In this document: in pieces, positions 21,082-31,273 of the stretch
How the letters are laid out: every line of letters begins with the position of its first letter
How positions within the stretch are numbered: the first letter of the stretch is position 1
Assembly: GCA_023014485.1 (NCBI GenBank)
Contig: JAJOZX010005787.1
Span: forward strand, 1 to 64,000
Length of the DNA: 64,000 nucleotides
Source: Bathynomus jamesi
Lineage: Eukaryota; Arthropoda; Malacostraca; Isopoda; Cirolanidae
Direction: 5' to 3'
Program-made: the position numbers and the translations under genes
The notes under the pieces: generated by a model
Database searches by the model: none
The model's input: the letters and a program-made list of their open reading frames with translations, nothing else
What the model was told of the DNA's origin: nothing

Positions 21082-21923
21082 AAGGAGAAAAAGCACTAAA
21101 ACGAATAATTACCCTAAATTCTATAAAACGGCAGACGGGTAGACATGGCCGTTCTCTAACTGAGACACGAAGCCTGCAGCCGACATTTTTTTTGAACAGT
21201 GTGAGGCAGTGTGAATGACGATAGCTATAACTATTTGCTGGTTTATTTTAATTAGGACAGTAATAATAACTGGGGAAAACGAGGGTGAATTCATAATTTA
21301 ATACTGGATCATGGAGGAAACCCTAAGTCAAAAAAATTTTAAATCACAAATTCACTTCTTTTGTACCAAACAGCGACCTTGTTTTATTGACCCCAGAAAC
21401 GAGACTGCCTATATCTCCGGCCTCAGCGTTAACTAGTATGCCAACTAGTATTTTATATTTCAAACAATTACAGTTTACACATGTTAATTTCATACAATTA
21501 AATCAATTTGCTACACTCCAAAAAAGGCATTATTAAATTTCCTATTTAAACGCCAATACACACGCTCGCCCTCCTCCCTTTTTAAATAAATTTTCAATAA
21601 GAAAACTTTTTTTTTTTTACAAATTTAAAGAAAAGTTGAAAGAACGAACAAGAAATAATTTCAATAACAAACTCCATTCATTAGATATTTTATATCTTTT
21701 CATAAAAATCGAGAAAATAATCCATAGTTTACACAACGTTTGCATAAAATAATTTTCACAATAATGATCAACTGTACTGCTTGTAACAAAGCTGTTACGT
21801 GGACAATGTAGGATAATTTTCTTAAACTCGATTACAACAAATTTCAGGTTCACAATCTTTTCCAGCGATTCCTCATCAAAGATCGCTTTACATTCAAAAA
21901 ATTATTTACTGTATATCGTTATA
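21082..21923. other. AT-rich stretch, nothing recognised
   Basis: No transposon end or gene motif found. A poly-T run is at 21609-21619. Confidence 0.5.
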
Positions 21924-21925
21924 TA

Positions 21926-22499
21926 CCGGGTGTCCGAGAATTATCTGTACAATTTTTGGCTGTTATTAAAAGTCAACCATGAAGTGTAGAAATTCCAGTT
22001 TGTCCCATTTTACAGAGAAACTCATTAAGTTTTTTCTGATAACAAGTTTTGACAAGTTTTTTCTTTTTTGTACGCGGGTGACAGACATTGATGATTTAAA
22101 AGCAAGAATCACAGCTGCTATTGAGCGAATTGATGTGGATATGCTGCAGCGTACATGGCAACATTTGGATTATCGATTGGATGTTTTGCGAATCACTGAT
22201 GGTGCACATATCGAATGTTTTTAACAACGTTACTTTAATAAAAGAAACTTTTGAAAATACAGATTCTAAATAATCTTGTTTAAGAATTTTACGTGTGTTA
22301 TCAAGAATTTTATTAAAAGATGAAATTGTACAGATAATTTTCGGACACACTGGAATTTCTAAAAAAACTTGTCAAAACTTGGCATCAGAAAAAACTTAAT
22401 GAGATTCTCTGTAAAATGGGACAACACTGGAATTTCTACACTTCATGGTTGACTTTTAATAACAGCCAAAAATTGTACAGATAATTCTCGGACACCCTG
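21926..22499 (+). mobile_element. Short mariner-type element with a doubled terminus
   Basis: Ends CCGGGTGTCCGAGAATTATC and, inverted, CAGGGTGTCCGAGAATTATC, with TA on both sides (21924-21925 and 22500-22501). The TIRs run ~138 bp (to ~22063 and from ~22362). Inside the right TIR, at 22323-22350, another outward terminus (TGTACAGATAATTTTCGGAC) is seen. Between them, 22083-22224 encodes DIDDLKARITAAIERIDVDM and LQRTWQHLDYRLDVLRIT, the C-terminus typical of arthropod mariner-type transposases, ending in TAA. All catalytic residues are deleted. Confidence 0.85.
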
Positions 22500-22501
22500 T
22501 A

Positions 22502-23270
22502 CTTACTGACAGAGCAACCATAGAAAAAACAAGAAAATGTTTATTAAACATACTGACCAGAGTGCTCATAGAATGGCACATACACACAAAAAAAAAGGAA
22601 AACAGTTTTTGGCAAAATTCGAACATTTTCACTTATAACGTTACCAAATTGTAATCAGTGAATATCAATTTCTTAACATTTTTCAGATAGCACTCCGCTA
22701 TCTTCGTGTTTATCAAAAGCAGACAACGGACCCTTTAAATTCTCAATCGCAGCTCTCCTGCCCACTTCACTAGAATGCAAGGGGTTGCATCACCATGCAA
22801 CAGATCAGCACGCCTTGAGATTCAGCTTTCTTTCCAAAAAGTGGCCAAAAAAAATCTGTCGTCCAATTCAAAAAGGATCAATGGGACAGAGATATACTGA
22901 ACGTGGAACCACGGACTGGTATTGGGCGGGATTTGCTGTTCTAGAAGCTATCGAAGAAACTCGCCACACTCATCTCAACTTCTTTTCAGTGAGCGCTGGT
23001 CCTCTGCAACGATCAAATGAAAGTCTCCCTGCATGGTATTTATCAAACAATCACTTGGCCGTAAGCGGTTTCACAACGAACCTGCTGTGTGCCTGTATGG
23101 GCAGTAAAGCCTTAAACACTCGTTCAAACTCTCGTGGTTTACCTACCGTGTAGTAAGACGCACATTAAGCCAAACATTGAAACAGTGGGACCAAGACTGC
23201 TTGAAAACATCAGCGGACTAAATTCGCTCGAAATTGTCTTGCACTTAACTCTCTGCGCATTCGGCTGGCT
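22502..23270. other. Flank of LINE C without a recognised gene
   Basis: A 122-codon plus frame (22785-23153) is open but has no motif I recognise and no splice signals that stand out. I treat it as chance or flank. Confidence 0.4.
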
Positions 23271-25986
23271 GGCTCTCTCTCTCTCTCTCTCTCGGGCGCT
23301 CTTAGCATCAGAATACCAGGATATCGTTGCTATCACCGAGTCCTGGATTCATACTGATCGTAGGGACTACGTTGGGGAGTTCGAAATTCCTGGGTATAGA
23401 ATGTTTCGCAAAGACCGCACCCGTGGGGAGGGGGGTGGGGTACTAATATACGTCAGAGACACGTTGAGTCCGGTTGACTGCCAGTTCCGGTCGGAACGGG
23501 AGCTGCTTGGCGTCGATCTGAACGTGGGAGGGACGAACTATAGGTTAATCTTGGTGTATAGACCTCCGCATCTCCTCCTCGAGGAGGATACAGCCCTGTA
23601 CACCGAACTTAGTAGCCTGCTAGGGGATAGGGTGTGTGTAGTTTTAGGAGACTTCAACTGTCGCGGCATAAAGTGGGAAAACAGGACTGCCGATGCTGAA
23701 GGGAGGAGGCTAGTTGACTTTGCTGATGAGAACTTCCTCACTCAGTGGGTCAACGAGCCTACACGAGGCGAAAACGTTCTAGACTTAGTATTCACGACCG
23801 AAGACAACCTCGTCACTGGCCTCACCGTTGACAAATCATTGGGCGGGAGTGATCACGGTCTTATTAGGTTCCGTGTGTGCGTCCCTCGGGTGAAGCGTAG
23901 TAACTCGAGAGGCAGTAAGCTCGATCTCCGGCGGGCGAACTTTGTTAGCCTCAGGGATAGCGTAGGAGAGATGGGGTTAGAGGTTGGCGGCGATGTTGAG
24001 GGAGTGTGGAGTGCATTCCGGGGCGAGTTTATGGTGCTGCAGTCTGCTGCCATACCCTCAAAACCGGTCACCCCTGCTTCAACGCAGCCTAAGTGGTTCA
24101 ATCGTGACATCGCTTCGGCTATCCGAAATAGGAAAGTAGCGTATAGGAGGGCGAAGGCCAATCGTTCCCACGAGAACACTGAAGCGTATGTCCGCCTGTG
24201 TAGGGAAGTGAAGGCGAAGGTTAGGCTAGCCAAACGTAACGAAGAACTACGGGTGGCAAGCCTCTGCAAGGGGAACCCCAAGGAATTCTTCAGTTATGTT
24301 AATAGTAGAAAGCCCATTAGAAGCATGATAGGTCCGTTAAAGGACGGAAGCGGCGTTCTGCGGACCTCCGACGCGGACATCGCTAATGTGCTTAATGAGT
24401 ACTTTGCGGGAGTGTTCACCAGGGAGGATACCCGCGTCATCCCCGAGCCAGGCGTGAGGCACGAAGGTGCTGGCCTGGATAGTGTTAGATGTACCGCGAC
24501 AGTCGTTGCCGATAGAATAGACAAACTGAGCGCGTTTAAGGCTCCTGGGCCAGACCAGTTTCTCCCCAGAGTGTTGCGAGAAGTGCGCGACCAGGTGGCT
24601 CCCCACCTGGCTACAGTCTTCAACAAATCGTTCGAGACGGGCCAGGTGCTTGGTGACTGGAGGGAAGCCAACGTGACCCCTATCTTTAAGAAAGGGGATC
24701 ACGAAAGTCCAGGGAACTATCGTCCCATTAGTCTCACTTCAGTTGTAGGTAAATTATTAGAAGGGATAATAGCTGATAGGATCGTTGACCATTTGGATTC
24801 CTACAAGCTGCTTGGGGACTCCCAACATGGGTTTAGACGGCATAGGTCGTGTCTCACCAACTTGCTCGAGTTTTTCCACGTCATGTTGAGTGAGTACGAT
24901 AAGAGTAGGGCGATTGATATACTTTATTTCGACTTTCAGAAAGCCTTTGATAAGGTACCTCACCGCCAGCTAATGGCGAAAGTGCGCGCGCTGGGTATCG
25001 GTGGGGAAATAGGTAGGTGGATTGAAAACTGGCTGAGGAATAGGCGGCAGAGGGTGGTAATTAAAGGGGCTAGTTCGGGTTGGGCCTCGGTCACTAGTGG
25101 GGTTCCTCAGGGTTCCGTTTTGGGGCCGCTGTTGTTTATCATTTTCGTAAATGATATCGACGGTGGCATCGTCAGTCGGATCGCCAAATTCGCTGATGAC
25201 ACCAAGCTTGGGGCCAATGTTGGGACGCCCGAAGCGATCGAGGAACTGCGTGTGGACCTAGGTAGGATAGGAGAGTGGTCCGAAAAATGGCAAATGCCGT
25301 TTAACTTGGGTAAATGCAAAGTGATGCACATTGGCTACGCCAATCCCAAGTCGGACTACTCGATGTTGGGTAGTAATATCGAGGTGACTGATTTAGAAAA
25401 GGACTTGGGTGTGCTAATTAGCAGCGACCTTAAGTTTACGAAACAGTGTGTAGAGGTGGAAAAGAAAGCCCAGAAACTATTGGGTTATATCAGGAGGCAA
25501 TTTCAGTTTCGGAACAAGGAGATTGTGCTCTCACTGTACAATTCCCTTGTTCGGCCGCACCTGGAGTATGCTGTGCAGTTCTGGTCGCCCACCCTCAGGA
25601 AAGATATTGAGAGGCTGGAGCGAGTGCAGGCGAGGGCCACAAAGTTAATCCCTTCCGTTAGGCATATGGGCTACAATCGACGGTTACGCGCCCTGAACTT
25701 GTTTTCGCTTGAAACTCGGAGGCTGCGCGGTCAACTGATCGAGGTTTTCAAGCTCTTACGCGGGTTCAACGACGTCGATTTTAGAAGTATGTTTAGTTTA
25801 AATCATAACCCAACTCGCAACAATGATTGGAAGTTGGATTTGAAACGGCTTAGGACTAGTGTGTGTGGGAATTACTTTACGTATAAGATCTGTGACACAT
25901 GGAACAGGTTACCTTCGGAAGTTGTGAACAGTTCCTCTGTGGATCAGTTCAAGAAAAGGTTAGACCAAATCTTGCACACTATTTGA
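23134..25986 (+). CDS. LINE C ORF2: endonuclease (partial) and reverse transcriptase
   Basis: A 950-residue open frame; the first ~54 codons are flank and (CT)n reading by chance in frame, so the true protein N-terminus is missing. Endonuclease boxes: ITESW (67-71), GEGGGVLIYV, GDFN (172-175), GGSDH (to 241). Reverse transcriptase: KAPGPDQFLPRVLREV, ANVTPIFKKGDHESPGNYRP, QHGFRRHRSC, YFDFQKAFDKVPH, GVPQGSVLGPLLFIIFVNDI, catalytic FADD at 686-689, KCKVMHIG and DLGVLISSDLKF. The C-terminus ends VDQFKKRLDQILHTI. The endonuclease N-box is lost by truncation, so it is not autonomous, but no stop or frameshift is present. Clade: CR1 group (inferred from motif wording). Confidence 0.95.
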   Translation: MVYLPCSKTHIKPNIETVGPRLLENISGLNSLEIVLHLTLCAFGWLALSLSLSRALLASEYQDIVAITESWIHTDRRDYVGEFEIPGYRMFRKDRTRGEGGGVLIYVRDTLSPVDCQFRSERELLGVDLNVGGTNYRLILVYRPPHLLLEEDTALYTELSSLLGDRVCVVLGDFNCRGIKWENRTADAEGRRLVDFADENFLTQWVNEPTRGENVLDLVFTTEDNLVTGLTVDKSLGGSDHGLIRFRVCVPRVKRSNSRGSKLDLRRANFVSLRDSVGEMGLEVGGDVEGVWSAFRGEFMVLQSAAIPSKPVTPASTQPKWFNRDIASAIRNRKVAYRRAKANRSHENTEAYVRLCREVKAKVRLAKRNEELRVASLCKGNPKEFFSYVNSRKPIRSMIGPLKDGSGVLRTSDADIANVLNEYFAGVFTREDTRVIPEPGVRHEGAGLDSVRCTATVVADRIDKLSAFKAPGPDQFLPRVLREVRDQVAPHLATVFNKSFETGQVLGDWREANVTPIFKKGDHESPGNYRPISLTSVVGKLLEGIIADRIVDHLDSYKLLGDSQHGFRRHRSCLTNLLEFFHVMLSEYDKSRAIDILYFDFQKAFDKVPHRQLMAKVRALGIGGEIGRWIENWLRNRRQRVVIKGASSGWASVTSGVPQGSVLGPLLFIIFVNDIDGGIVSRIAKFADDTKLGANVGTPEAIEELRVDLGRIGEWSEKWQMPFNLGKCKVMHIGYANPKSDYSMLGSNIEVTDLEKDLGVLISSDLKFTKQCVEVEKKAQKLLGYIRRQFQFRNKEIVLSLYNSLVRPHLEYAVQFWSPTLRKDIERLERVQARATKLIPSVRHMGYNRRLRALNLFSLETRRLRGQLIEVFKLLRGFNDVDFRSMFSLNHNPTRNNDWKLDLKRLRTSVCGNYFTYKICDTWNRLPSEVVNSSSVDQFKKRLDQILHTI
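23274..23294 (+). repeat. (CT)n at LINE C 5' junction
   Basis: About ten CT units lie immediately before the 5'-truncated LINE C. The sequence before them (GGCTGG) is flank. Confidence 0.9.
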
Positions 25987-26109
25987 GTGTGTACAAAATT
26001 TTCCCTGGCACCTGTTGCCATTGGTACCTCCTCGGTATGGGCCGCAAGGCCTTTTGAGGTACTTCTTTTCCTTGTAACTCCTTGTAACTCTCTCTCTCTC
26101 TCTCTCTCC
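23295..26109 (+). mobile_element. LINE C copy 1, 5'-truncated, otherwise intact
   Basis: CR1-like non-LTR retrotransposon starting within the endonuclease, with a complete reverse transcriptase, a 3' UTR of ~105 bases with a stable hairpin, the doubled CCTTGTAACT word and a (CT)n end at 26090-26109. The next LINE C copy begins directly after that tract. High reading-frame integrity indicates a young insertion. Confidence 0.95.
26024..26062 (+). other. LINE C 3' UTR stem-loop with GCAA tetraloop
   Basis: GTACCTC (26024-26030) pairs with GAGGTAC (26056-26062). Inside, GGCC-GCAA-GGCC (26040-26051) forms a four-pair stem capped by a GNRA-type loop. The same structure is kept in the copies at 565-603, 734-772 and 28559-28597. 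It is a candidate recognition element for the reverse transcriptase. Confidence 0.75.
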
Positions 26110-28611
26110 GTAGCCTGCTCGGTGACAGGGTGCGTGTAGTTTTAGGAGATTTTAACTGTCGCGGCGTAAACTGGGAAGACAGGACTGCTGATGCCGAGGG
26201 GAAGAGGCTAGTTGAGTTTGCTGATGAGAACTTTCTGATTCAGTGGGTCAATGGGCCTACACGAGGCGAAAGCGTTCTAGACTTAGTATTCACGACCGAA
26301 GACAACCTCGTCACTGGCCTCACCGTTGATAAATCGTTGGGCGGGAGTGATCACGGTCTGATTAAGTTCTGTGTTTGCGACCCTCGGGTGAAGCGTAGTA
26401 ACTCGCGAAGCAGTAAGCGCGATCTATGGCGGGCGGAATTTGTTGGCCTCCGGGATAGCGTAGGTGAGATGGGGGTCGGTGGCGATGTTCAGGGAGTGTG
26501 GAGTGCATTCCGGGCCAGTTTATGGTGCTGCAGTCTGCTGTCATACCCTCAAAATCGGTCATCCCTGCTTCAACACAGCCTAACTGGTTCAGTCGGGACA
26601 TCGCTTTGGCTATCCGAAATAGGAGGGCTGCGTATAGTAGGGCGAAGGCCAATCGTTACCACGAGAACATTGAGGCGTATGTCCGCCTGTGCAGGGAAGT
26701 CAAGGCGAAGGTTAGGCTAGCCAAACGTAACGAAGAACTCCGGGTGGCAAGCCTCTGCAAGGCGAACCCTAAGGAATTTTTCAGTTATGTTAATAGTAGA
26801 ATGCCCAGTAGAAGTATGATAGGCCCGTTAAAGGACCCCAGCGACGCGCTGCGGACCTCCGACGCAGACATTGCTAATGTGCTGAATGAGTACTTTGCGG
26901 GAGTATCCACCAGGGAGGACACCCGCGTCATCCCTGAGCCATGGAACGATGGTGCTCGCCTGGATAGTGCTCGCTGTACCGCGACAGACGTTGCCGATAG
27001 AATAGACAAACTGAACGCGTTTAAGGCTCCTGGTCAGGACCAGTTCCTCCCCAGAGTCTTGCGGGAAGTGCGCGACCAGGTGGCTCCCCACCTGGTTACA
27101 GTCTTCAACAAATCATTGGATACGGGCCAGGTGCCTGGTGACTGGAGTAAAGCCAACGTGACCCCTATCTTTAAGAAAGGGGATCACGAAAGTCCAGAGA
27201 ACTATCATCCCATTAGTCTCACTTCGGTCGTAGCTAAATTATTAGAGGGGATAATAGCAGATAGGATCGTTGACCATTTGGATTCCTACAAGCTGCTTTG
27301 GGACTCCCAACATGGGTTTAGGCGGCATAGGTCGTGTCTCACCAACCTGCTCGAGTTTTTCCACGTCACGTGGAGTGAGTACGATAAGAGTAGGGCGATT
27401 GATATACTTTATCTCGACTTTCAGAAAGCCTTTGATAAGGTACCTCACCGCCGGCTAATGGCCAAAGTCCGCGCGCTGGGTATCGATGGGGAAGTAGGTA
27501 CCTGGATTGAAAACTGACTGAAACATAGGCGGCAGAGGGTGGTAATTAAAGGGGCTACCTCGGGTTGGGCTTTAGTCACCAGAGGGGTTCCTCAGGGTTC
27601 CGTTTTGGGGCTACTGTTGTTTATTATTTACCTAAATGATATCGACGCTGGCATCGCCAGTAGGATTGCCAAATTCGCTGATGACACCAAGCTTGGGGCC
27701 AATGTTGGGACGCCCGAAGCGATCGAGCAACTGCGTGCAGACCTCCGTACGATAGGAGAGTGTTCAGAAAAATGGCAAATGCCGTTTAACTTGGGTAAAT
27801 GCAAGGTCATGCACAATGGCTACGCCAATCCCAAATCGGACTACTCCATGTTCAGAAGTAATATCGAGGCCATTGATTTGGAAAAGGACTTGGGTGTGCT
27901 AATTAGCAGCGACCTTAAGTTTACCAAACAGTGCCTAGAGGTGGAGAAAAAAGCCCAGAAGCTGTTGGGTTATATCAGGAGGCAACTTCGATTTCGGAAC
28001 GGAGATTATGCTCTCTCTGTACAATTCCCTGGTTCGGCCGCACCTGGAGTACGCTGTGCAGTTCTGGTCCCCACCCTCAGGAAAGATATCGACACGCTGG
28101 AGCGAGTCCAGGAGAGGGCCACAAAGTTAATCCCTTCTGTTAGGTATATGGGGCTACAGTCGACGCTTACATGCCCTGAATTTGCTTTCAGCTGGAAACT
28201 CGAAGGCTGCGCGGTCAACTCATCGAGGTTTTCAAGCTCTTACACGGGTTCGACGATGTCGATTTTAGAAGCATGTTTAGTTTAAATGATAACTCGACTC
28301 GCAACAATGGTTGGAAGTTGGATTTGAAACGGTTTAGCACTAGCGTGTGTGGGAATTACTTTACCTATAAGATCTGTGACACGTGGAACAGGCTACCTTC
28401 AGAAGTTGTCAACAGTTCCTCTGTGGATCAGTTCAAGAAAAGGTTAGGCCGAATCTTGCACACTATTTGAGGATGTGTGTTACTGTCTTCTGGTGTGGCT
28501 GTTCGAGAAGCTAGCTGTGACAATGTGCAGGAATTTTTCCCTGGCACCCGTTTCCATTGGTACCTCCTCAGTATGGGCCGCAAGGCCTTTTGAAGTACTT
28601 CTTTTCCTTGT

Positions 28612-28650
<39 letters not shown>
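26110..28650 (+). mobile_element. LINE C copy 2, 5'-truncated and decayed
   Basis: It starts at CGTAGCCTGCTCGGTGACAG, equivalent to about 23611 of copy 1, directly after the (CT)n of copy 1. It carries the 3' UTR hairpin and ends in (CT)n at 28613-28650. The two copies are in tandem, same orientation. Confidence 0.95.
26118..28470 (+). pseudogene. LINE C copy 2 ORF2, broken
   Basis: Same domain order as copy 1 from the endonuclease GDFN box onward (VVLGDFNCRGVNWED). Frameshifts occur near 26515, 28010 and 28280, and an in-frame TGA sits after GTWIEN (27517) where copy 1 has tryptophan. The RT boxes FKAPGQDQFLPR (Pro to Gln), YLDFQKAFDKVPH, GVPQGSVLGLLLFIIYLNDI and FADDTKLG can still be read. 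Dead relative of copy 1. Confidence 0.95.
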
Positions 28651-28655
<5 letters not shown>

Positions 28656-29433
28656 GCGATCGATCACCTTACTCAGGTCAACTAAACGCCACTGGTGGAA
28701 TCCGGATTCAACTTAGTTGCTTTCAAATCGAGCCTTTTAAAATTTTGAAAAAAATTATCTAAAAGTTTGTACTTCTATTAATTACCATTTTTAATTTACA
28801 AAATTTTCTCAACACTTTGCCCAAAACACTAACTATAATTTGCTCTGGCCAAATTTAAGAAAAAATGACAAGAATTACAGAATTTCGCAACACTTTCATC
28901 GCGCTCTAACTACCAATAAAGTAACTGATGGCATTTACATCGAGAAAGAAAATAAAAATATGTATCGAACAAACAAAACAATACAATACTGCACTACTGC
29001 ACTGTATATAAATAAGAATGTGTCCATACATAGTAACCGTAACTGTGATTTTTTAAGAAAATATTGTTCAAACTATTTTTAGTTATAATATCGACACAAT
29101 CAAATACAAAATACCAAAATGAAAACCAAAAACTTCGCGCCATCAACTCACGACTAAAACGAACCAACGTAACACCTCGTCGGGAAGTCCTCAAATTGCC
29201 TCAAAAACGTTACTGGTAATCTAAAAATGTCCCATTTTTAGTCACCAATCAATCTAAAGCTCCAAATGCATGAGTAAACCCGAATACAGTTTAAAAAATA
29301 ACACATTTACCCAAGATAACCATTAAATAACAAAATTTAAACGTAAATAACTAAAAATGAAAACACTTACATTAATTCGAGTCTGCAACATTAAATTCAA
29401 CAGGAACAAACCCCACAATTTACAAAAATGGTT
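28651..29433. other. AT-rich stretch without recognised genes
   Basis: Short open frames only; no terminus or conserved motif found. Confidence 0.5.
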
Positions 29434-29636
29434 GGATCACCTGAAGATCAGGGCCCCCAGCCTTCTTTAGTTAGCTTTATAAGGCTAACTAACGAAAATA
29501 TCACGACCTAACCTAACCAATCGTTAAGGGCGTACAGTTGACCTAACGATTGGTTAGGTTAGGTCGTGATATTTTCGTTAGTTAGCCTTATAAGGCTAAC
29601 AAGAGAAGGCTGGGGGCCCTGATCTTCAGGTGATCC
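29434..29636. mobile_element. P family palindromic MITE, complete copy (P1)
   Basis: A 203-bp palindrome with ends GGATCACCTGAAGATCAGGG and its inverse, and an exact 8-bp duplication AAATGGTT (29426-29433 and 29637-29644). Each arm holds its own small palindrome around GCCTTATAAGGC, then CTAACGAAAATATCACGACC and TAACCTAACC (two telomere-like pentamers), with a ~16-base loop. The GG ends and 8-bp duplication match the Merlin-like elements nearby. Confidence 0.9.
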
Positions 29637-30019
29637 AAATGGTTTGCAAGTCACAGTAAATCTAGTAATTCAACGCCCAGTATCAGAAATAGTTACATTT
29701 TTTCTAATGAAATAGTTGTGAAATAAAAATATTCCGAAACGTCTATGCAAATTTGGGCTAAAATAAAAAATTATCTAAAAAAAGAAATTAATCTAACAGT
29801 AACGTACAATATTTTAATACGAGTATTATTACCTGAAAATATAAAACGAACCAACACATACTTTATACGAGATGCGCCTTCAAAAACCAAAAGCTTCCTA
29901 ATCTATCACAATTTTCTTTTGGTCACAAATATTATGACTATCATGACGCCAAAATATTACATTTTTTAATAAATTACCATTTTCATTTATGGTCAGGATA
30001 TAGAAGTGTCTGAAGGTGC
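29637..30019. other. AT-rich spacer
   Basis: Nothing recognised apart from the 8-bp duplication at its left edge. Confidence 0.5.
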
Positions 30020-30158
30020 GCAGGGAAGTGCAACCATGCAAATCTCTGGCTTAAGAAGATTGGGATACAGTGAAAGATTAAAGGAATTAGGCATGTTTAG
30101 TTTTCAGAGAGATTGTTTAAGGGGTGATATGATACAGATGTTCAAAGGTTAGGTTCAA
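30020..30158 (+). mobile_element. CR1-like LINE C-terminal fragment
   Basis: The plus frame reads KKIGYSERLKELGMFSFQRD and CLRGDMIQMFK, matching the C-terminal block of CR1-type RTs (compare LFSLETRRLRGQLIEVFK in LINE C). It ends where palindrome P2 begins. Confidence 0.65.
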
Positions 30159-30159
30159 A

Positions 30160-30312
30160 GGCTAACTAACGAAAATATCACGACTTAACCTAACCGATTG
30201 TTGGTCAACTGTACGCCCTTGACGAGTGGTTAGGTTAAGTCATGATATTTTCGTTAGTTAGCCTTATAAGGCTAACTAAAGAAGGCTGGGGGGCATGATC
30301 TTCAGGTGATCC
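30160..30312. mobile_element. P family palindrome, one-armed copy (P2)
   Basis: Core identical in kind to P1, with the right outer arm (ending CTTCAGGTGATCC) but not the left; it starts at GGCTAACTAACG. P3 lacks the same arm at the same point. Confidence 0.8.
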
Positions 30313-30425
30313 GAAATTTTATTTGACTCATACTCCATACTGAATTAAGTCCTAATATCGATCAAGAATGACCCGTACTTTTTATCGAGAACTATATTCT
30401 ACTTGTGAATATTGACAAAAGGTTC

Positions 30426-31265
30426 GGATCTTTTTGGTTTTAGGTCCGGCATTGGATTTTTTCATATTTTTGGCATAGACGTAGATTTTTACGCTGATTC
30501 CATTTCCGCAATCCGTTTCTTGGAGAAATAAACACGAAAAAAGTTATGTGCAAGTTTATTACGTTTACAGGTTTCCAGAACACAGATGGTGACTGGCTGC
30601 TTCAACAGCGAGTCAGGACAAACTTCGCGCATGAAGTTGTTGTAGTCGACGATCGTTTCGTGATTGATGTCAAGCTCGCACTCACAGAACTCGATGCTGG
30701 TTTATTCATAACACCAGCAATAACAAAACAGAGCCACTTTCTTCAGCGGAAGCTTGGAATCTTCGAGCCATGTTCCAGTCCGCATCGAGACCTGCTCATC
30801 GAACGACCGTTTCATGCAGCGCCACATGACGTTGCCGTTATTCTCGCGGTAGGACAGCGTCATGTCATGCTTCTTCTTACACAGTTTTTGGCGTGGAATC
30901 ACATCGTTGTTTTGAAAGAACGTAACAACATCTTTCTCGCTGTTCAAATTCATAAACAACCACTTCAAATTTATTTCCGACATAGTGCGCAATATGAAAT
31001 CTGAAAAATATGAAAAAACATATGAATATATAAACAGAAGTAGATTAGGTTAGGGTAGGTTTAGGTAATGTAGGTTAGGGTAGGGTAGGGTAGGTTAGGT
31101 TAGGTTAAGTATAGGTGGATATTTGAATACAAGTTTTGGGCCATAACTTTTTTCGTGTTTATTTCTCCAAGAAACGGATTGCAGAAATGGAATCGGCGTA
31201 AAACTCTACGTCTATACCAAAAACATGAAAAAAATCCAATGCCGGACCTAAAACCGAAAAGACTC
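30426..31265 (-). mobile_element. Merlin-like transposon (M1) with transposase fragment
   Basis: Ends GGATCTTTTTGGTTTTAGGT and, inverted, GAGTCTTTTCGGTTTTAGGT; TIRs run ~120 bp. The exact 8-bp duplication AAAGGTTC is at 30418-30425 and 31266-31273. Inside are a minus-strand IS1595/Merlin-type transposase fragment and a degenerate GGTTAGG/GGGTAGG tract at 31040-31115. Merlin elements have 8-9-bp duplications, so ends, duplication and protein agree. Confidence 0.8.
30560..30992 (-). pseudogene. Merlin-type (IS1595-like) transposase N-terminal part
   Basis: The minus frame from 30992 reads LKWLFMNLNSEKDVVTFFQ, NGNVMWRC and RTGTWLEDSKLPL, the zinc-ribbon-derived N-terminal region of ISXO2/IS1595-type transposases. 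After a stop at ~30700 the same frame continues INHETIVDYNNFMREVC, the HTH-like segment before the catalytic core. The DDE core itself is missing. It served in DNA cut-and-paste transposition when complete. Confidence 0.75.
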
Positions 31266-31273
31266 AAAGGTTC

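Noticed and set aside
22785..23153. 122-codon open frame upstream of LINE C
   Set aside because: No motif, no splice context, and composition like the flanks; I could not support a gene.
30546..31004. 152-codon plus-strand frame in M1
   Set aside because: It is antisense to the Merlin-type transposase fragment, which explains the open frame.
31040..31115. True telomere end
   Set aside because: GGTTAGG/GGGTAGG units are degenerate, short and inside a transposon, so not a chromosome end.
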